Part shown: positions 1-10,385 of the stretch, one piece after another
Position numbering within the stretch: the first letter of the stretch is position 1
Layout: the number at the start of each line of letters is the position of its first letter
Origin: Buxus sempervirens
Taxonomy: Eukaryota; Streptophyta; Magnoliopsida; Buxales; Buxaceae
Direction of reading: 5' to 3'
NCBI GenBank assembly: GCA_947561395.2
Contig: OX387187.1
Coordinates: 19,883,829 to 19,947,828 of the forward strand
DNA length: 64,000 bases
Notes under the pieces: generated by a model
The model's database searches: none
Told to the model about the DNA's origin: nothing
The model's input: the letters and a program-made list of their open reading frames with translations, nothing else
Translations under genes and position numbers: made by a program

Positions 1-158
1 TAAAGATTAGTTGTTAGTGGATATTATTTCTTGTTTCCGCATAGAACTCTGATGATGAAATTAATAAAGACTTAAATGGATTCAGATTTTTAGTTGCTTT
101 TGTTACTTATCATAACACTTCGGGTTTTGGGAAATGGACCCGGAACCGGGGTGTTACA
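1..158 (+). mobile_element. 3' tip of a Ty3-type LTR (truncated by window edge)
   Basis: The stretch ends in GGAACCGGGGTGTTACA at 158, the same kind of terminus as the other Tekay-like LTRs here. From 159 the sequence becomes chromovirus pol in an open frame. I infer an LTR, solo or part of an element, inserted in that pol gene. Its start and its 5' target-site copy lie outside the window, so the insertion cannot be proven by a TSD. Confidence 0.6.
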
Positions 159-1773
159 GGAAACACTGATGAGACTTCTGTTGCCACTTTAGCCACTTTT
201 ATGGCTAGCCAGTGTAGCTTAGTAGATGCAGTTCGTGATTGGCAAGGGGAGTTCAGTTTACCCCAGGATGGAGTTATCAGAGTGGCCAGAGTTCAAGTAG
301 AACCTGATTTGATTCAGAGGATCAGGGAGAGACAGTTGACAGATCCTAAGCTGACTGTTACCAGGAGGTTATTGAGCGATGGTTCTATGACTGTCAGGGC
401 TTTTACTGACCAGGATGGGTTGTTGAGATTTAGGGGCCGAATTTGTGTACCAGCAGATGATGACATTAGAGCAGTAATTATGGCATAGGCACACAGATCT
501 AGTTACACAGTACATCCTGGCAGTACGAAGATGTACAGGAATTTGAAGGCAATTTATTGGTGGTTAGGAATGAAAAGGGACATAGCAGAGTTTGTGGCTA
601 AGTCCTTAGTATGCCAACAGATCAAGGCTGAGCATAGGAGACCTTTAGGTTTGCTTCAACCACTTTCCATCTCAGAGTGGAAGTGGGAGCACATCGCCAT
701 GGATTTTGTGAGTGGCCTACCGCCTACAGTAAAGGGGCAGGATGCCGTATGGGTAATTGTGGATCACTTGACAAAATTAGCTCACGTTTTGCCTATCTAT
801 ATGAACCAACCACTTAATTCATTGGTAGAGCTGTGTGTACGAAAGATCGTGAGATTACATGGAGTACCAGTATCTATTGTCTCCGACCGTGATCCTCGAT
901 TCACATCTCAATTCTGGGAATCTTTCCAGAAGGCCATGGGTACAGAGTTGAAGTTCAGTACCAGCTACCATCCTCAACCGATAGACAGTCAGAGAAGACC
1001 ATTCAGACACTTGAGGATATGTTACGGTGTTGTGTTATTGATTGGGGAGGAAATTGGAGTAAACACCTACCCTTGGTAGAGTTCGCCTACAATACCAATT
1101 ATCAGGCGAGCATCCAAATGGCACCATACGAAGCATTATATGGTAGAGCATGTAGATCACCAGTTTGTTGGGAGGAGGTTGGTGAGAGACAATATTTGGG
1201 TCCCCAGTATGTGCAGGACAGCGTTGATATGGTGAAATTGATTAAGCAGCGCTTGGTGGCAGCACAAAGTTGCCAGAAGAGTTATGCTGATACTTGGCGG
1301 CAAGATCTGAGCTTTGAGGTTGGTGACAAGGTATCTCCCTTTTGTGGTATTAGGAGGTTCAGTAAGAAAGGAAAGCTTTCTCCGAGGTTTATAGGACCAT
1401 TTGAGATTGTTGGCACGATGGGACCAGTGGCGTATCGCCTAGCACCACCAGCCTCATTTGGAGCAGTACATGATGTGTTCTACATATCGATGCTACGGCG
1501 TTATGTGCATGACCCTAGTCATATTATTGTCCACGAGCCTTTGGTCATACGAAAGGACTTGACTTTTGAGGAGCACCCAGTGCAAATACTTGATAGACGG
1601 GAGCAGATTCTCCGTACAAAGGTGATCCCACTTGTCAAGGTGTTATGGCAAAGTCATTTTATGGAGGAAGCAACTTGGGAGTTAGAATCTAAAATGAAGA
1701 AGAAATATCCATCTTTATTTGAGGAACCACAAGGTAAATTTCGAGGACGAAATTTTTTGTTAGGAGCGGAGAA
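159..1773 (+). pseudogene. Ty3/gypsy chromovirus (Tekay/Del type) pol 3' part: integrase and chromodomain
   Basis: In order: the tail after RNase H (159-480), the H2C2 region of integrase (from about 490), the DDE core (AMDFVSG near 700, SDRDPRF near 885), the GRACRSP region (about 1145) and a C-terminal chromodomain containing EEATWELESKMKKKYPSLF (about 1660-1720). The enzyme would insert element cDNA, and the chromodomain would guide it to chromatin. Defects: an in-frame TAG at 486-488; a frameshift near 980-990, just before the expected catalytic Glu; and the first Cys of the zinc finger replaced by Ser (KSLVCQQ), leaving only one of the two Cys. The 5' part (gag, protease, RT) is outside the window beyond the LTR at 1-158. 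The C-terminal tail FRGRNF is typical of Tekay elements and runs straight into the polypurine tract. Non-functional. Confidence 0.9.
1762..1773 (+). other. Polypurine tract
   Basis: AGGAGCGGAGAA lies immediately before the TGTAAAATCCC start of the 3' LTR. This is the position of the plus-strand primer of LTR retrotransposons. The non-autonomous element has a matching tract at 25781-25794. Confidence 0.75.
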
Positions 1774-2419
1774 TGTAAAATCCCAGATTTTATTAATAAA
1801 ATAATTGTGACAAATAAATTAATTAATCAAGGTTATTAACAATGCAGGGGATGAGGAATTGGTTCAAATCGGAGAAGTGCAAGGTGACCCGGAGAACTTG
1901 GAGATTTAATTTAAGGTGAGTTAAGATTTAATGTTAAGTTAGAATTTAAATACTATTATTATTATTGTTGTTGATCAAATTAAATATCAGAAAAAAAAAG
2001 AGAAAGAAAAGAAAAGATTAAGTGGTCGAATCCCACTAGAGAACAGTGAGGTCTACCAAGACCAAATTTGTAAAACCCCAGATTTTAGTTAATATAATTT
2101 GAGGAATTATTTAATATTCTATTGAAATATTATTGGTGAATATTTCAGGTAACTGAGGAGCAAGGGTAATTTTTGGAATTTCACTGGTCTAAGGGAAGAG
2201 GGGTATTATTTAATGTAAGTGGCTATTATAATTGAAGTATTACTAGCTAATACTATTATTATCAAAACAATGAAATGCGATGTTTGGTGCTAATGGAGAC
2301 AGCTTGGTGGAGTGACAAGCATCTAATCATGTGTTAATGAACTGATTAGGTAGGAAGCCTGGGTAGGCGAGCGAGTAGCGAATTAGGAGATGAAATTGTT
2401 TGAGCGCCAACGAACAACC

Positions 2420-2428
2420 TATAAATAG
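2420..2428 (+). promoter_or_regulatory. TATA box of the solo LTR
   Basis: CTATAAATAGGTTG lies about 350 bp into the LTR, the expected U3 promoter position. The same string is found in minus orientation in the LTR at 22101-33118 (32782-32789), which supports it as the family promoter. Confidence 0.7.
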
Positions 2429-3099
2429 GTTGATGTTGGTTCGAAGTAGAGTTTGGTCGAATTGATCTTGAAGAGAAATAACAAAGCAGCAGAGAAGCAA
2501 ATCAATTTCAGATTAGAAGCAGTGATTCTAGATTGGAGATTGGCTGGAGTTGTGATCGGAAGCAGATCTATTCTGTTGGAGGATTATTCGAGTGAGGAGA
2601 ATTTGAGTAGCTGTTCAGATCAATCTCAGATTCGGTAAGAGGATTAAATCCGTGAATTTCATTTGTAATTCAATTTGGAATGGTTAGGAAGGAGCATAGG
2701 AATCTGGATTTGTTATTTGAAGTCAGATCCAGTGAATTCCTGGAAGTGGAGGACAACTCGATCGTGATAATTCAGAACCGAATTGAATTCAGTTGCAGTG
2801 GAGATTGGACCTGCGTATAATCAAGTAAGTAGCACTCATTTTCATGGATTTGTAGATAAATTTTTTGAGATTATCATTACACAGTATGTTTAGAATTGAA
2901 TTTGACAACCGTATGCGCAAATGAAACCATTCGCTGAATTTTAACATGATTTATGATTGAATTAAATTCGAATATCGTTGATCATGTCTCTAGAAGATGT
3001 AGGAGTAGAATCAAATTGTTGTTAAGGCCGAATTTTTGTTCAGACATGATGAAAATTGGATTTACAGAGAGTTAGTATCGTTCCATAAATTTTAGTGCA

Positions 3100-3200
3100 T
3101 GGATGCCTACCAACGAGACCGCTTGGGGGACGCCTAGGCGACCAGTGGGCGGCTGTTAAATGTAAACTAGTCACCTAGGGGGCGCCTAGGAGACCAGTAG
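3100..3200 (+). repeat. GC-rich palindromic block in LTR
   Basis: Repeated GGACGCCTAGGCGACCAGT and GGGCGCCTAGGAGACCAGT units in otherwise AT-rich DNA. The cores GCCTAGGC and GGCGCC are palindromic. Other Tekay-like LTRs in the window hold GC-rich blocks in a similar place. Confidence 0.6.
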
Positions 3201-3867
3201 GAACCCAGCTTGGTCAAAGTTGTCTTGTGCGGCTAATGTCACATAGTGTAACTTTTGCACTTTTAATCCCTAAATTACCTTCCACGCGACCTGATTAAGG
3301 ATCAGAAATGTTCTATAGTAGTTTCTAGCCATCAATGTCATCAATTATAATTGAGAAAAATCTAAGTGATTATGAGTCGAATGTCGAGTGATGAAATGTG
3401 AAATCTACGGGTTGTCTTCTGATTTATGGTTTTACCGAATTCTTCTCCACTAATTTTGATTTCTGTACGTTGGGTCTTGACTTCTGGAGATACTAATTTG
3501 AATAACATTTCATTGGGTCTTAGTTTGCATATTATAGAAAATTGGATCAGATTTGATTAATAGCAATTTCAAGTGTGATTTGATATGCTTATTTTCTGTT
3601 GTTGGGAACTTATCTTGTGAATATATGCTGGGAAACCCCATGATGGGGTGAGCTAGTCCTAAGTGACCCATGATAAGTAATGGTCATAGCTGGTTTTTTG
3701 TCGCATTATATGTTGGATTTACATGCTAATTTACAGTTGTTTAAAGTGATGGATTTGACTTAATTGCTGGTGTAGCTTGTCCTGGATCCATGTCTAAGCT
3801 TAGTAGTGTGATGTTTTTGCTTCGTTGGTGTAATGGCATGGCCTTGTGTGTTGCCACGACCGGTGTA

Positions 3868-3990
3868 GAGCAGCCCGAAACTCTGAGTAGGCCGGGTTGT
3901 CAATGCCGAAACCCGGAGTAGGCCGGCATTGGATGACGAAACCCTGAGTAGGCCGTCATTTCAGAGTTCCGAAACCCTGAGTAGGCCGGA
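3868..3990 (+). repeat. Degenerate minisatellite in LTR
   Basis: About four units built on CCGAAACCCTGAGTAGGCCG. It lies about 650 bp before the LTR end. The inverse form of the same motif appears in the minus-strand LTR at about 22620-22690. Confidence 0.75.
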
Positions 3991-5509
3991 ATTGTGTGCA
4001 TGGACATGTGGATGTCGCCTTGGCATGCTGATTTCCTAATCTAAGCAAAGTACATGACATTGACCATGATAACACTTGTTGAATGTTGTTGTTTGGAAAC
4101 TTGCTTTATATTATTACCAAGATTGTTCTGATTTCTGATTTTCGAATGTATCACTACTATTTATTCGTGATTATTCTATATCGTGGCATGTTTTAGAACG
4201 ATGTAACCCGTTTTCAGCATGCATGTGCTACTTTCTAGGATATTCGTATCTCATTCGTTTTGTTTTGTTTTTGTTTTCAGATACTCGTTGTGAGGTGTCG
4301 ACTGCTAGGGTAGATCCTATAGATCTATATAGGGAGGAAGAATACTACTACATTCCCTAGACTAGTAGGTTTTCATTTTTGGTTTTGAGATGTTGAACTT
4401 GTTGTCTTGGGTTGAATTTTGATTGGTACTAGATTTTATTGGATTGATATTAATTGTGATCAAATAAATTCCCATGCTTCCTAGTAGTAAATTTTCCGCA
4501 CTCTGATGAATAAGACCCGTATGATTAATCCAGCAATTATATGAGTCATGGGCCCACACATAACACTCCATGAGACGTGTTATATCTTTATTGAACAACA
4601 CGGATTTGGGGCGTTACAAAATTTCTATTGGGAGTTATTATATTTGTTTGAAGGGTTGAAGGGTAAGAAATTAAAAATAAGAGTTATTAGGGTTGAATAC
4701 TAGCTTGGGCAAAAGTGTAAAAAAAATAATAAAATAAAACAAAGCAACTTGCGGCTATGCAATTGCACGTCCAAAAGAAAAAGAAAAGAAAGGAGCAGCC
4801 GCACACCATTTCTCTTCTTGTTCATGTCCACCCAGCGTCTGAAACCTTGGTGATTTGTTCTTCATCAGGTTAGAGAGAAGAAGAGAATGATCCCATTCGG
4901 ATTTGAGGTAAGAACCTGAATCGACTCATGGTTGCATCTCAAACTCATCTGGTTTCAAGTATTCTAAGTTCTGAAAAATGTTGTACATGATCTGGACGGG
5001 AAAGAGGAATTGTACTATTCGTGGGATTCATTAGGAAGTGATCTTTGGATTGCTAGGAGAAGGATTGATCTCAGAAAAGAGGTAAGTAGTCCCTTAAAAT
5101 GTGCATAAACAGAATTTTTACCGGTTATTCGATGAATGAGATTATTAGTGAGTTTACAGATTTGTTAGTGTATAAGCTGGAATGTAAATGTTTAGTTTTA
5201 ATGTCTGTGATTGTTAGAAATGGTTTAGGATGATTGGAGAATAAATTCCCATGATTAGAATGATTTTTTGGAAGAATATATTGTAGGTTACAGCTTTTAC
5301 AGAATTCTGTTCAAGCATGATTTCCATGCATAATCTTGACTCATTTGAATTCTATATGTATTTTTAACTGTCCTAAACTATCCTAACATGTTTATACGAT
5401 TATTTCAAATGATATCGAATTGGTTTGTCGCATTGGATGAAGAGTTTTGGATTTTTTTTAGGAATTACGCAACTTTTCGGAAAAACTCAGAAATTTCGAG
5501 TTCCTAGGG

Positions 5510-5750
5510 ACGCCTGAGTTACCGCTCAAGCGCCCATAGGCGTCGACTGATAATTTAAGGGTGCTTGATAGCGCTCTTGAGGGCCCTGCTTGTGTTTTTT
5601 TAAAAATTCTAAAACCCGAATGTTAACAAAAATTAAGAAACCGATCGCCCGAGTCATCGCTCGAGTGTTGAATTGAGTGACCAACTTTTTAAACGAGATT
5701 TCAACTGCCGCCCGCATGAGCGCCCGACGCTGCTCGAGCGCTCTTGACAG
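5510..5750 (+). repeat. GC-rich GCGCC/GCGCTC block in the Tekay 3' LTR
   Basis: Repeated GAGCGCCC, GCGCTC and CTCGAGCG words in both orientations. It occupies the same relative place as the GC-rich block of the solo LTR at 2069-4618 but has a different sequence. Confidence 0.5.
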
Positions 5751-6079
5751 AAATTCTGGTATTTCCCAAATTGCCTAGTTTTTCACTATAAAAATGTTTT
5801 TATTAATTTCCAACCCATGTACCAATAAAATTAGAGTGTTTAGAGATTGTTTATTGGCCGTTGATTAAAATAAATTTTCATAAAGATTTTGGGTACGTTC
5901 TACTGAAATAGCTTTTCTCTGAGTTTACAGTTCAAAAATTTTCTCTTTTAAATGAAACTTGATTTTAAGAGTTCCTACACCTGTATTTGAACTATCTAAA
6001 TATGTTTTGAGCTTCGAATGATTTAATATACACTCGAATCATTTTGCCCATTGAAACCGTGAATTTGGGATATGTATTT

Positions 6080-6245
6080 GACTCCACGTATGTGGGTTTG
6101 TTGATCACGTATGTGACTTGGCGTACGCCTATTCGTTTATTCCGCGTATACATTGTGTTTCTAACACATAGGTGTCTCTACGTATGTGGGTGTTCTAACA
6201 CATATGTGTCTCCGCGTATGCGGCTGTTATGTAACGTATGTCTAT
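6080..6245 (+). repeat. CGTATGTG-rich block
   Basis: At least six copies or near copies of CACGTATGTG, CGCGTATACA and ACACATATGTG, several of them palindromic, within 165 bp of the LTR. No coding potential is evident. Confidence 0.6.
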
Positions 6246-6364
6246 TACTTGGTTTTGGATTTCCACTGTTGAGTGGGCTTAGCATTTACATGGATCCATA
6301 GAGTACCTAGTAATTGAAATGTTTTCTACAGTAATTTGAATTCTGTAGCATAGGCATTTCATCA

Positions 6365-6515
6365 TCTCGAAGATGGTACCGCTTCGGTATCGGTCGGTCG
6401 CTATGTTATCCACTCCGGTATCAGTTGGACTGTACATGCTAACTCACTCCGATATCGGTTGAGTACTTCCGTTGAGTGTAGAATAGTCTGTCCGGTATCA
6501 GCTGGTCCACCTGTA
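6365..6515 (+). repeat. Degenerate minisatellite in the Tekay 3' LTR
   Basis: Four to five irregular units of the type CACTCCGGTATCAGTTGG. It lies 630-780 bp before the LTR end, the same relative place as the minisatellite at 3868-3990 although the sequence is unrelated. Confidence 0.7.
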
Positions 6516-8148
6516 AATCAGTTTGGTAGAATATTGGTATAGTCTATGATCTATCTCTGGTTCCCTATTTCATGAGTCCTACAAGACTATTCGTATGATT
6601 GTATCACTTTATATTTCACTGTATTGAATCTATCTTAGTTAGTCTAATTAATCGGTTGCATATCTTGAATTGTTATTATTACTATTTTTGCATGACTACT
6701 TACTGAGATGTTGTTTCTCACATTATCGTTTTATCGGATTTGTTTTCAAATATTCTGGGAGAGGACGTTGCTGGGTTAGACACTCTTGGGGATCATTTTG
6801 ATTATCAAGAAGAGGACTATTATACACCTGAGTAGGTTCAGGAAATTTGATTTTTATTGACCTAGTACAATTGATGGATATATTGGATTATTTTATTTAG
6901 TTCACTCATGATGGATGTTTTAGACCATTCTTATTTTAGTTGACCCTATCCAGACTTGAATTTGATGGTTAACGTTCGGATGATAGTACTTTTCATTCCA
7001 CGCTTCTTTAAGGATTTTATCATTATTGTCGCATTCTGATTATTGACAAGAAATTGTTATGTCTGGATTAATTAATTTGGGCATTTTTCTAACGTTCAAG
7101 GTTTGGGTTTATGTTTTTAAATAAACTTGGATCCGGGGCGTTACAAATATGATTTCGGATACCCTAAAAAAAATAGCCTGCCCAACCTGAGTTGTAGAGC
7201 AAGCACAAAAAATCCTTTTTTTTTTTTTTTGGTGATTTTTGAAAGGGAGTTGGGTTCTTTGGCTTCTAGGGCTGACTAGGAACTGTGTGGGCCCATAGTG
7301 GTCTGGAATGAGGGGGAAAGCCTCATTTAGCTATTTTCCTAACTTTTAGGAATCAAGGGGAGGGGGACCAAGGCTTGGGGCCTTGTCTTTCCTCACGGGG
7401 ATGTAATCCCAGCAACCAAAGAGGCCAAGAGGTGCTTCTTTCATAGTACTATTGGCTTCCCATTCCCTCCATAATAAGGAGAAGGAAGGTGACCCGATAG
7501 GTCATGCCAAATTCCGATCGGCCACACCATACACATGCTTGTAACCAGCAACCAATTAATGCATGGGGACAAGTTAAATGATATAAGAGAGGAGAACATG
7601 CTCTCCTTTAAATGATAAGAAAATAGAATAAAAGGGGAGCATGGAGAAGTGTTTTAAAGTGAGACCTTGGACACTAATATGGCCTCTCCTTCTTTCCTTC
7701 ATGTACAAACCTTTCCCTTCACCATGGGACACTACTTCTATGGAAGAAATAAAGAGAAAGATGGAGAAAAGAAGTGGAGGGGCCCATAACACAGCAAAAG
7801 AGACCAAAATGATGAAACATGCTCACACTGAGCTCAATCTCATATATGTTGCATAAAATGTACTTGGAGTGATTACCTTGGGATTAGAAGTTCTATTTGA
7901 AGTGTATTGGAGCTCCTTGAAGCTTCCACAGTGGCTTGAGCACCTCTCCTTCAAGCTCCAAGTACTTCTCCAAGTTCTTTCTTGGCCAAAAGTGAAGACG
8001 AAGGGAGAAAGAGGGTATCGGGAGGAGTTTGGAATGGGTTTAAGGGGTTAAAAGAGGAATGGAGAGGAAGAGGGAAGGATTTCGTACAAGAGGAGGCTTA
8101 GAGCAAGACCAAAAATCACCAACCCCTTTAAATGAGCTGCTGGAGCCC

Positions 8149-8155
8149 ATTTATA
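8149..8155 (-). promoter_or_regulatory. TATA box of the Tat-type LTR
   Basis: The minus strand reads CTATAAATGGGCTCC. It lies about 815 bp into the LTR, directly downstream of the palindrome array, as in the solo LTR at 11486-13874. Confidence 0.6.
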
Positions 8156-8164
8156 GACAAAAAT

Positions 8165-8440
8165 AGTGTATCCGAATACTCAGGTCGGATACACTATTTT
8201 TTGTGTATAATCGAAAATTATTTTCGGCTATACACAAACATATTTGTATCCGAAATATAATTTCGGATACATAAATGTCAAATCAGCAATCATTTGTTGT
8301 AGGGATAAGGTCAAAAAATCTGACACGAGAATCTGGAAATCTTATCTTGTATCCGAAATATAATTTCAGATATATTTCGGATACACACAAGATATGTATA
8401 ATCGAAATATATTTTCGGATATTTTTAGTAAAAATCAGAT
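8165..8440. repeat. Palindrome array upstream of the Tat LTR TATA box
   Basis: Several copies of TCCGAAATATAATTTCGGA and shortened forms (for example 8250-8268, 8351-8370, 8405-8420) together with GTGTATAATCGAAA words. The repeats are near-perfect dyads able to form hairpins. The related fragment at 18600-18830 carries the ACCGAAATATAATTTCGGT version. Confidence 0.7.
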
Positions 8441-8969
8441 TTTTTCGGGATATGCCCTTCTCTCTCCAATTTGGCTGATTTGATGTTTATTCTCTCATTA
8501 ATGAGAGAATCCGGATTTTTTTATTTTTTCTTTATTTTAATTAGTTAAAAAGAGATATTTTAGATATATTATTATTATATTCAAGACATTTTAGAAATAT
8601 CATTATTATATTCAAGATATTTTGAAATATCATTATTATATTCAAGATACTTTGCTTTTTTGTCCTTTTGTTTTTTGATTTGCCATTTAGCAAATGTGAC
8701 TTTCGCACTTGCCATGTGGACAGGATTTCTGCATTTATTTACGGTTTTGCCCTTAGGGTTGTTCTGCTCATATCTTCTTTTTCTGGATTTAGATTCTGGC
8801 AAACTCAGTTGCATTGGAACCGTGTCAGAATTTCCTATCCATGGGGATAGGGTATGGCAGTCAATTCAAGCTTGATCAAAAAGTTAATTTCTGCTCCCTA
8901 AGGTTTGACTTGTCTTTCAAGGTTATCGTTTCCGGCACTTCTAGGAGGTGCAAAAATGAGGTGCTTACA

Positions 8970-9020
8970 CAGTCATTTTCCATACCCATAATTTCCAGCC
9001 ACATCAAAAGGGAATTAGAG

Positions 9021-9103
<83 letters not shown>

Positions 9104-10385
9104 CCCCCCCACCCACCAATGATAATCCTCCTATAGTAATTCTCTATCTCCCTATGCAACCCCAAACTAATAGGCTCGATCCTTGTCCTCCTGCCTCCCC
9201 AGTCATAAATCAAGTGAAGCGGCTTTACAATTTAACCTGTACATCATGACACAACTTTCCCCCTTTTTTTATTTCATTTTTTATATTCAAAGAACAAACA
9301 AAAATAGGTATGTGAAAGGATGAAATGAATGAAACTATTTTACAGAATAGTAACAAAAACGTGTGCACACCTTATTACAAACTGAAGAAAGCCCATCCAC
9401 TGGTCCATATTTATCACCTTATAACCATTTTGGGTCTGCAAAAATTTAGTCAAGTATTCAAGTTAGAAATCTAAGCTTCAGGAATTATAATGTGTTATAA
9501 AGATTTAAATAAAAAATTTAACCACTACAAAAACAATGACAAGAAACCATTCACCTTTTCCAACAATCAACACACATCACAGAGGATGTGGAGTAGAAAG
9601 AGATGAGCCACGAAATAATTGAGATAGATAAAAGATAATGACAACATTATACAAGATAATGAAACATAGCCAGCTACTCACCTTCAAATATTCACTAAAT
9701 AGATAAACCTAGTGATGGAATTGGAACCCCAAAACAAGATTCAACAATTCAGAAGTATTGTCGATGTCTATACTCTTCGTCTAGTGGTCGTAGTATCTTG
9801 TTCTTTGATTTTAATCCTAGGACTTCATTACCATTCATTAGCGCATCCAGAAAAGCTCAAAAAAGTTTTTCATAATTCAATACAAAAATAGGTCGCATGA
9901 GAAATTGCGAAAAATTACAATATTTTATCAAGTTGTAAAATCAAAATATAGGACTATAAACTGTTAAAGAAAAACATTTGAAATGTTTGCAAATATCTAT
10001 GACCAAAACATTGTACTTATGAAATTACAAATTTGTAGTTTGTGTATTTTTTTTATCTTGTATATGTATCTCCAAACTTATATGTGTGTGTGTGGGCTAG
10101 ACCTGTTGTATGGATTCCAGTATATGCTTGTAACAAGGGACATAAGGATTGAGGAGGCAGACATATTGTTTTTTGTTTTTCATTTTTTATTGTCTTATGG
10201 ATTTTATTTTTGTAAATGATTGTAGGTGAATGGTGGTGGTTATAATGACAAGATGTCATCTTCAAAGTTGTGGTGGCCCTGCTATCTCGCTTATATCTAC
10301 ATGTGTAACAATACTTATAGCCATCAACTCCACTAGTATATCAAGAAGTCCTCATAGTAATGATAGCTTGTTTTTGAGCTCTGGA
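8970..10385. other. AT-rich stretch without recognised genes
   Basis: Apart from the TC microsatellite, only AT-rich non-repetitive DNA is seen. The short ORFs here have no recognisable domain and no homolog in the window. It may be old flank of the LINE that begins near 10386. Confidence 0.5.
9022..9100. repeat. (TC)n microsatellite, about 39 units
   Basis: Uninterrupted TC dinucleotides followed by a short C-rich tail. The Leu/Ser and Glu/Arg ORFs read across it on both strands are artefacts. Confidence 0.97.

Larger units (their letters stand above)
2825..4280 (+). other. Intron-like interval inside the LTR
   Basis: A donor-like AAGTAAGTAG at 2823 and an acceptor-like TTTTTGTTTTCAG ending at 4280 enclose 1.46 kb. 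The interval contains the GC-rich block, the minisatellite and the conserved CTACTTTCTAGGAT box. Inference only: no transcript evidence is available. Similar pairs occur in the LTRs at 33705, 49137 and 28126. Confidence 0.4.
2069..4618 (+). mobile_element. Solo LTR, Tekay-like, TSD AAATT
   Basis: Begins TGTAAAACCCCAG and ends TTTGGGGCGTTACA. The 5-bp duplication AAATT flanks it at 2064-2068 and 4619-4623. There is no internal region, so this is a solo LTR of 2550 bp left by LTR-LTR recombination. It sits in the 3' LTR of the chromovirus and is therefore younger than it. Contains a TATA box, a donor-like site, a GC-rich block, a minisatellite and an acceptor-like site. The truncated minus-strand LTR at 22101-33118 looks like the same or a close family: similar leader, TATAAATAGGTTG box and CCGCACTCTGATG motif. 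Confidence 0.93.
1774..7145 (+). mobile_element. 3' LTR of the Tekay-type element, split by a solo LTR
   Basis: Starts TGTAAAATCCCAG right after the polypurine tract and ends CCGGGGCGTTACA at 7145. Removing the solo LTR 2069-4618 and one TSD copy leaves about 2.8 kb, a usual size for this clade. Visible parts: donor-like GGTAAGTAG at 5081, a GC-rich block at 5510-5750, a CGTATGTG-rich block at 6080-6245, a degenerate minisatellite at 6365-6515, a CTACTTACTGAGAT box near 6694 and a pyrimidine tract near 6740. No protein gene is seen. The flank after 7145 is Tat-LTR-like sequence, so this element probably landed inside a Tat LTR. Confidence 0.8.
7146..8969 (-). mobile_element. Tat/Ogre-type LTR, truncated at left by the Tekay element
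   Basis: Read on the minus strand it begins TGTAAGCACCTCATTTTTGCACC, the style of start known for Tat/Ogre LTRs, and has a TATA box at 8149-8155. The 8640-8969 part aligns with 19020-19333 and more distantly with 13490-13874. The left edge at 7146 reads AATATGATTTCGGATAC, close to this LTR's own palindrome (TCCGAAATATAATTTCGGA), so the Tekay element most likely cut the LTR there and its remainder lies outside the window. Small ORFs inside are not convincing genes. Confidence 0.7.

Noticed and set aside
2453..2638. 61-codon ORF as a small gene
   Set aside because: Lies 25 bp after the LTR TATA box in the presumed leader, has no ATG (starts at a near-cognate codon) and no domain.
8814..9213. 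ORFs of Leu/Ser and Glu/Arg repeats on both strands
   Set aside because: They are translations of the (TC)n microsatellite at 9022-9100 and have no other protein-like content.
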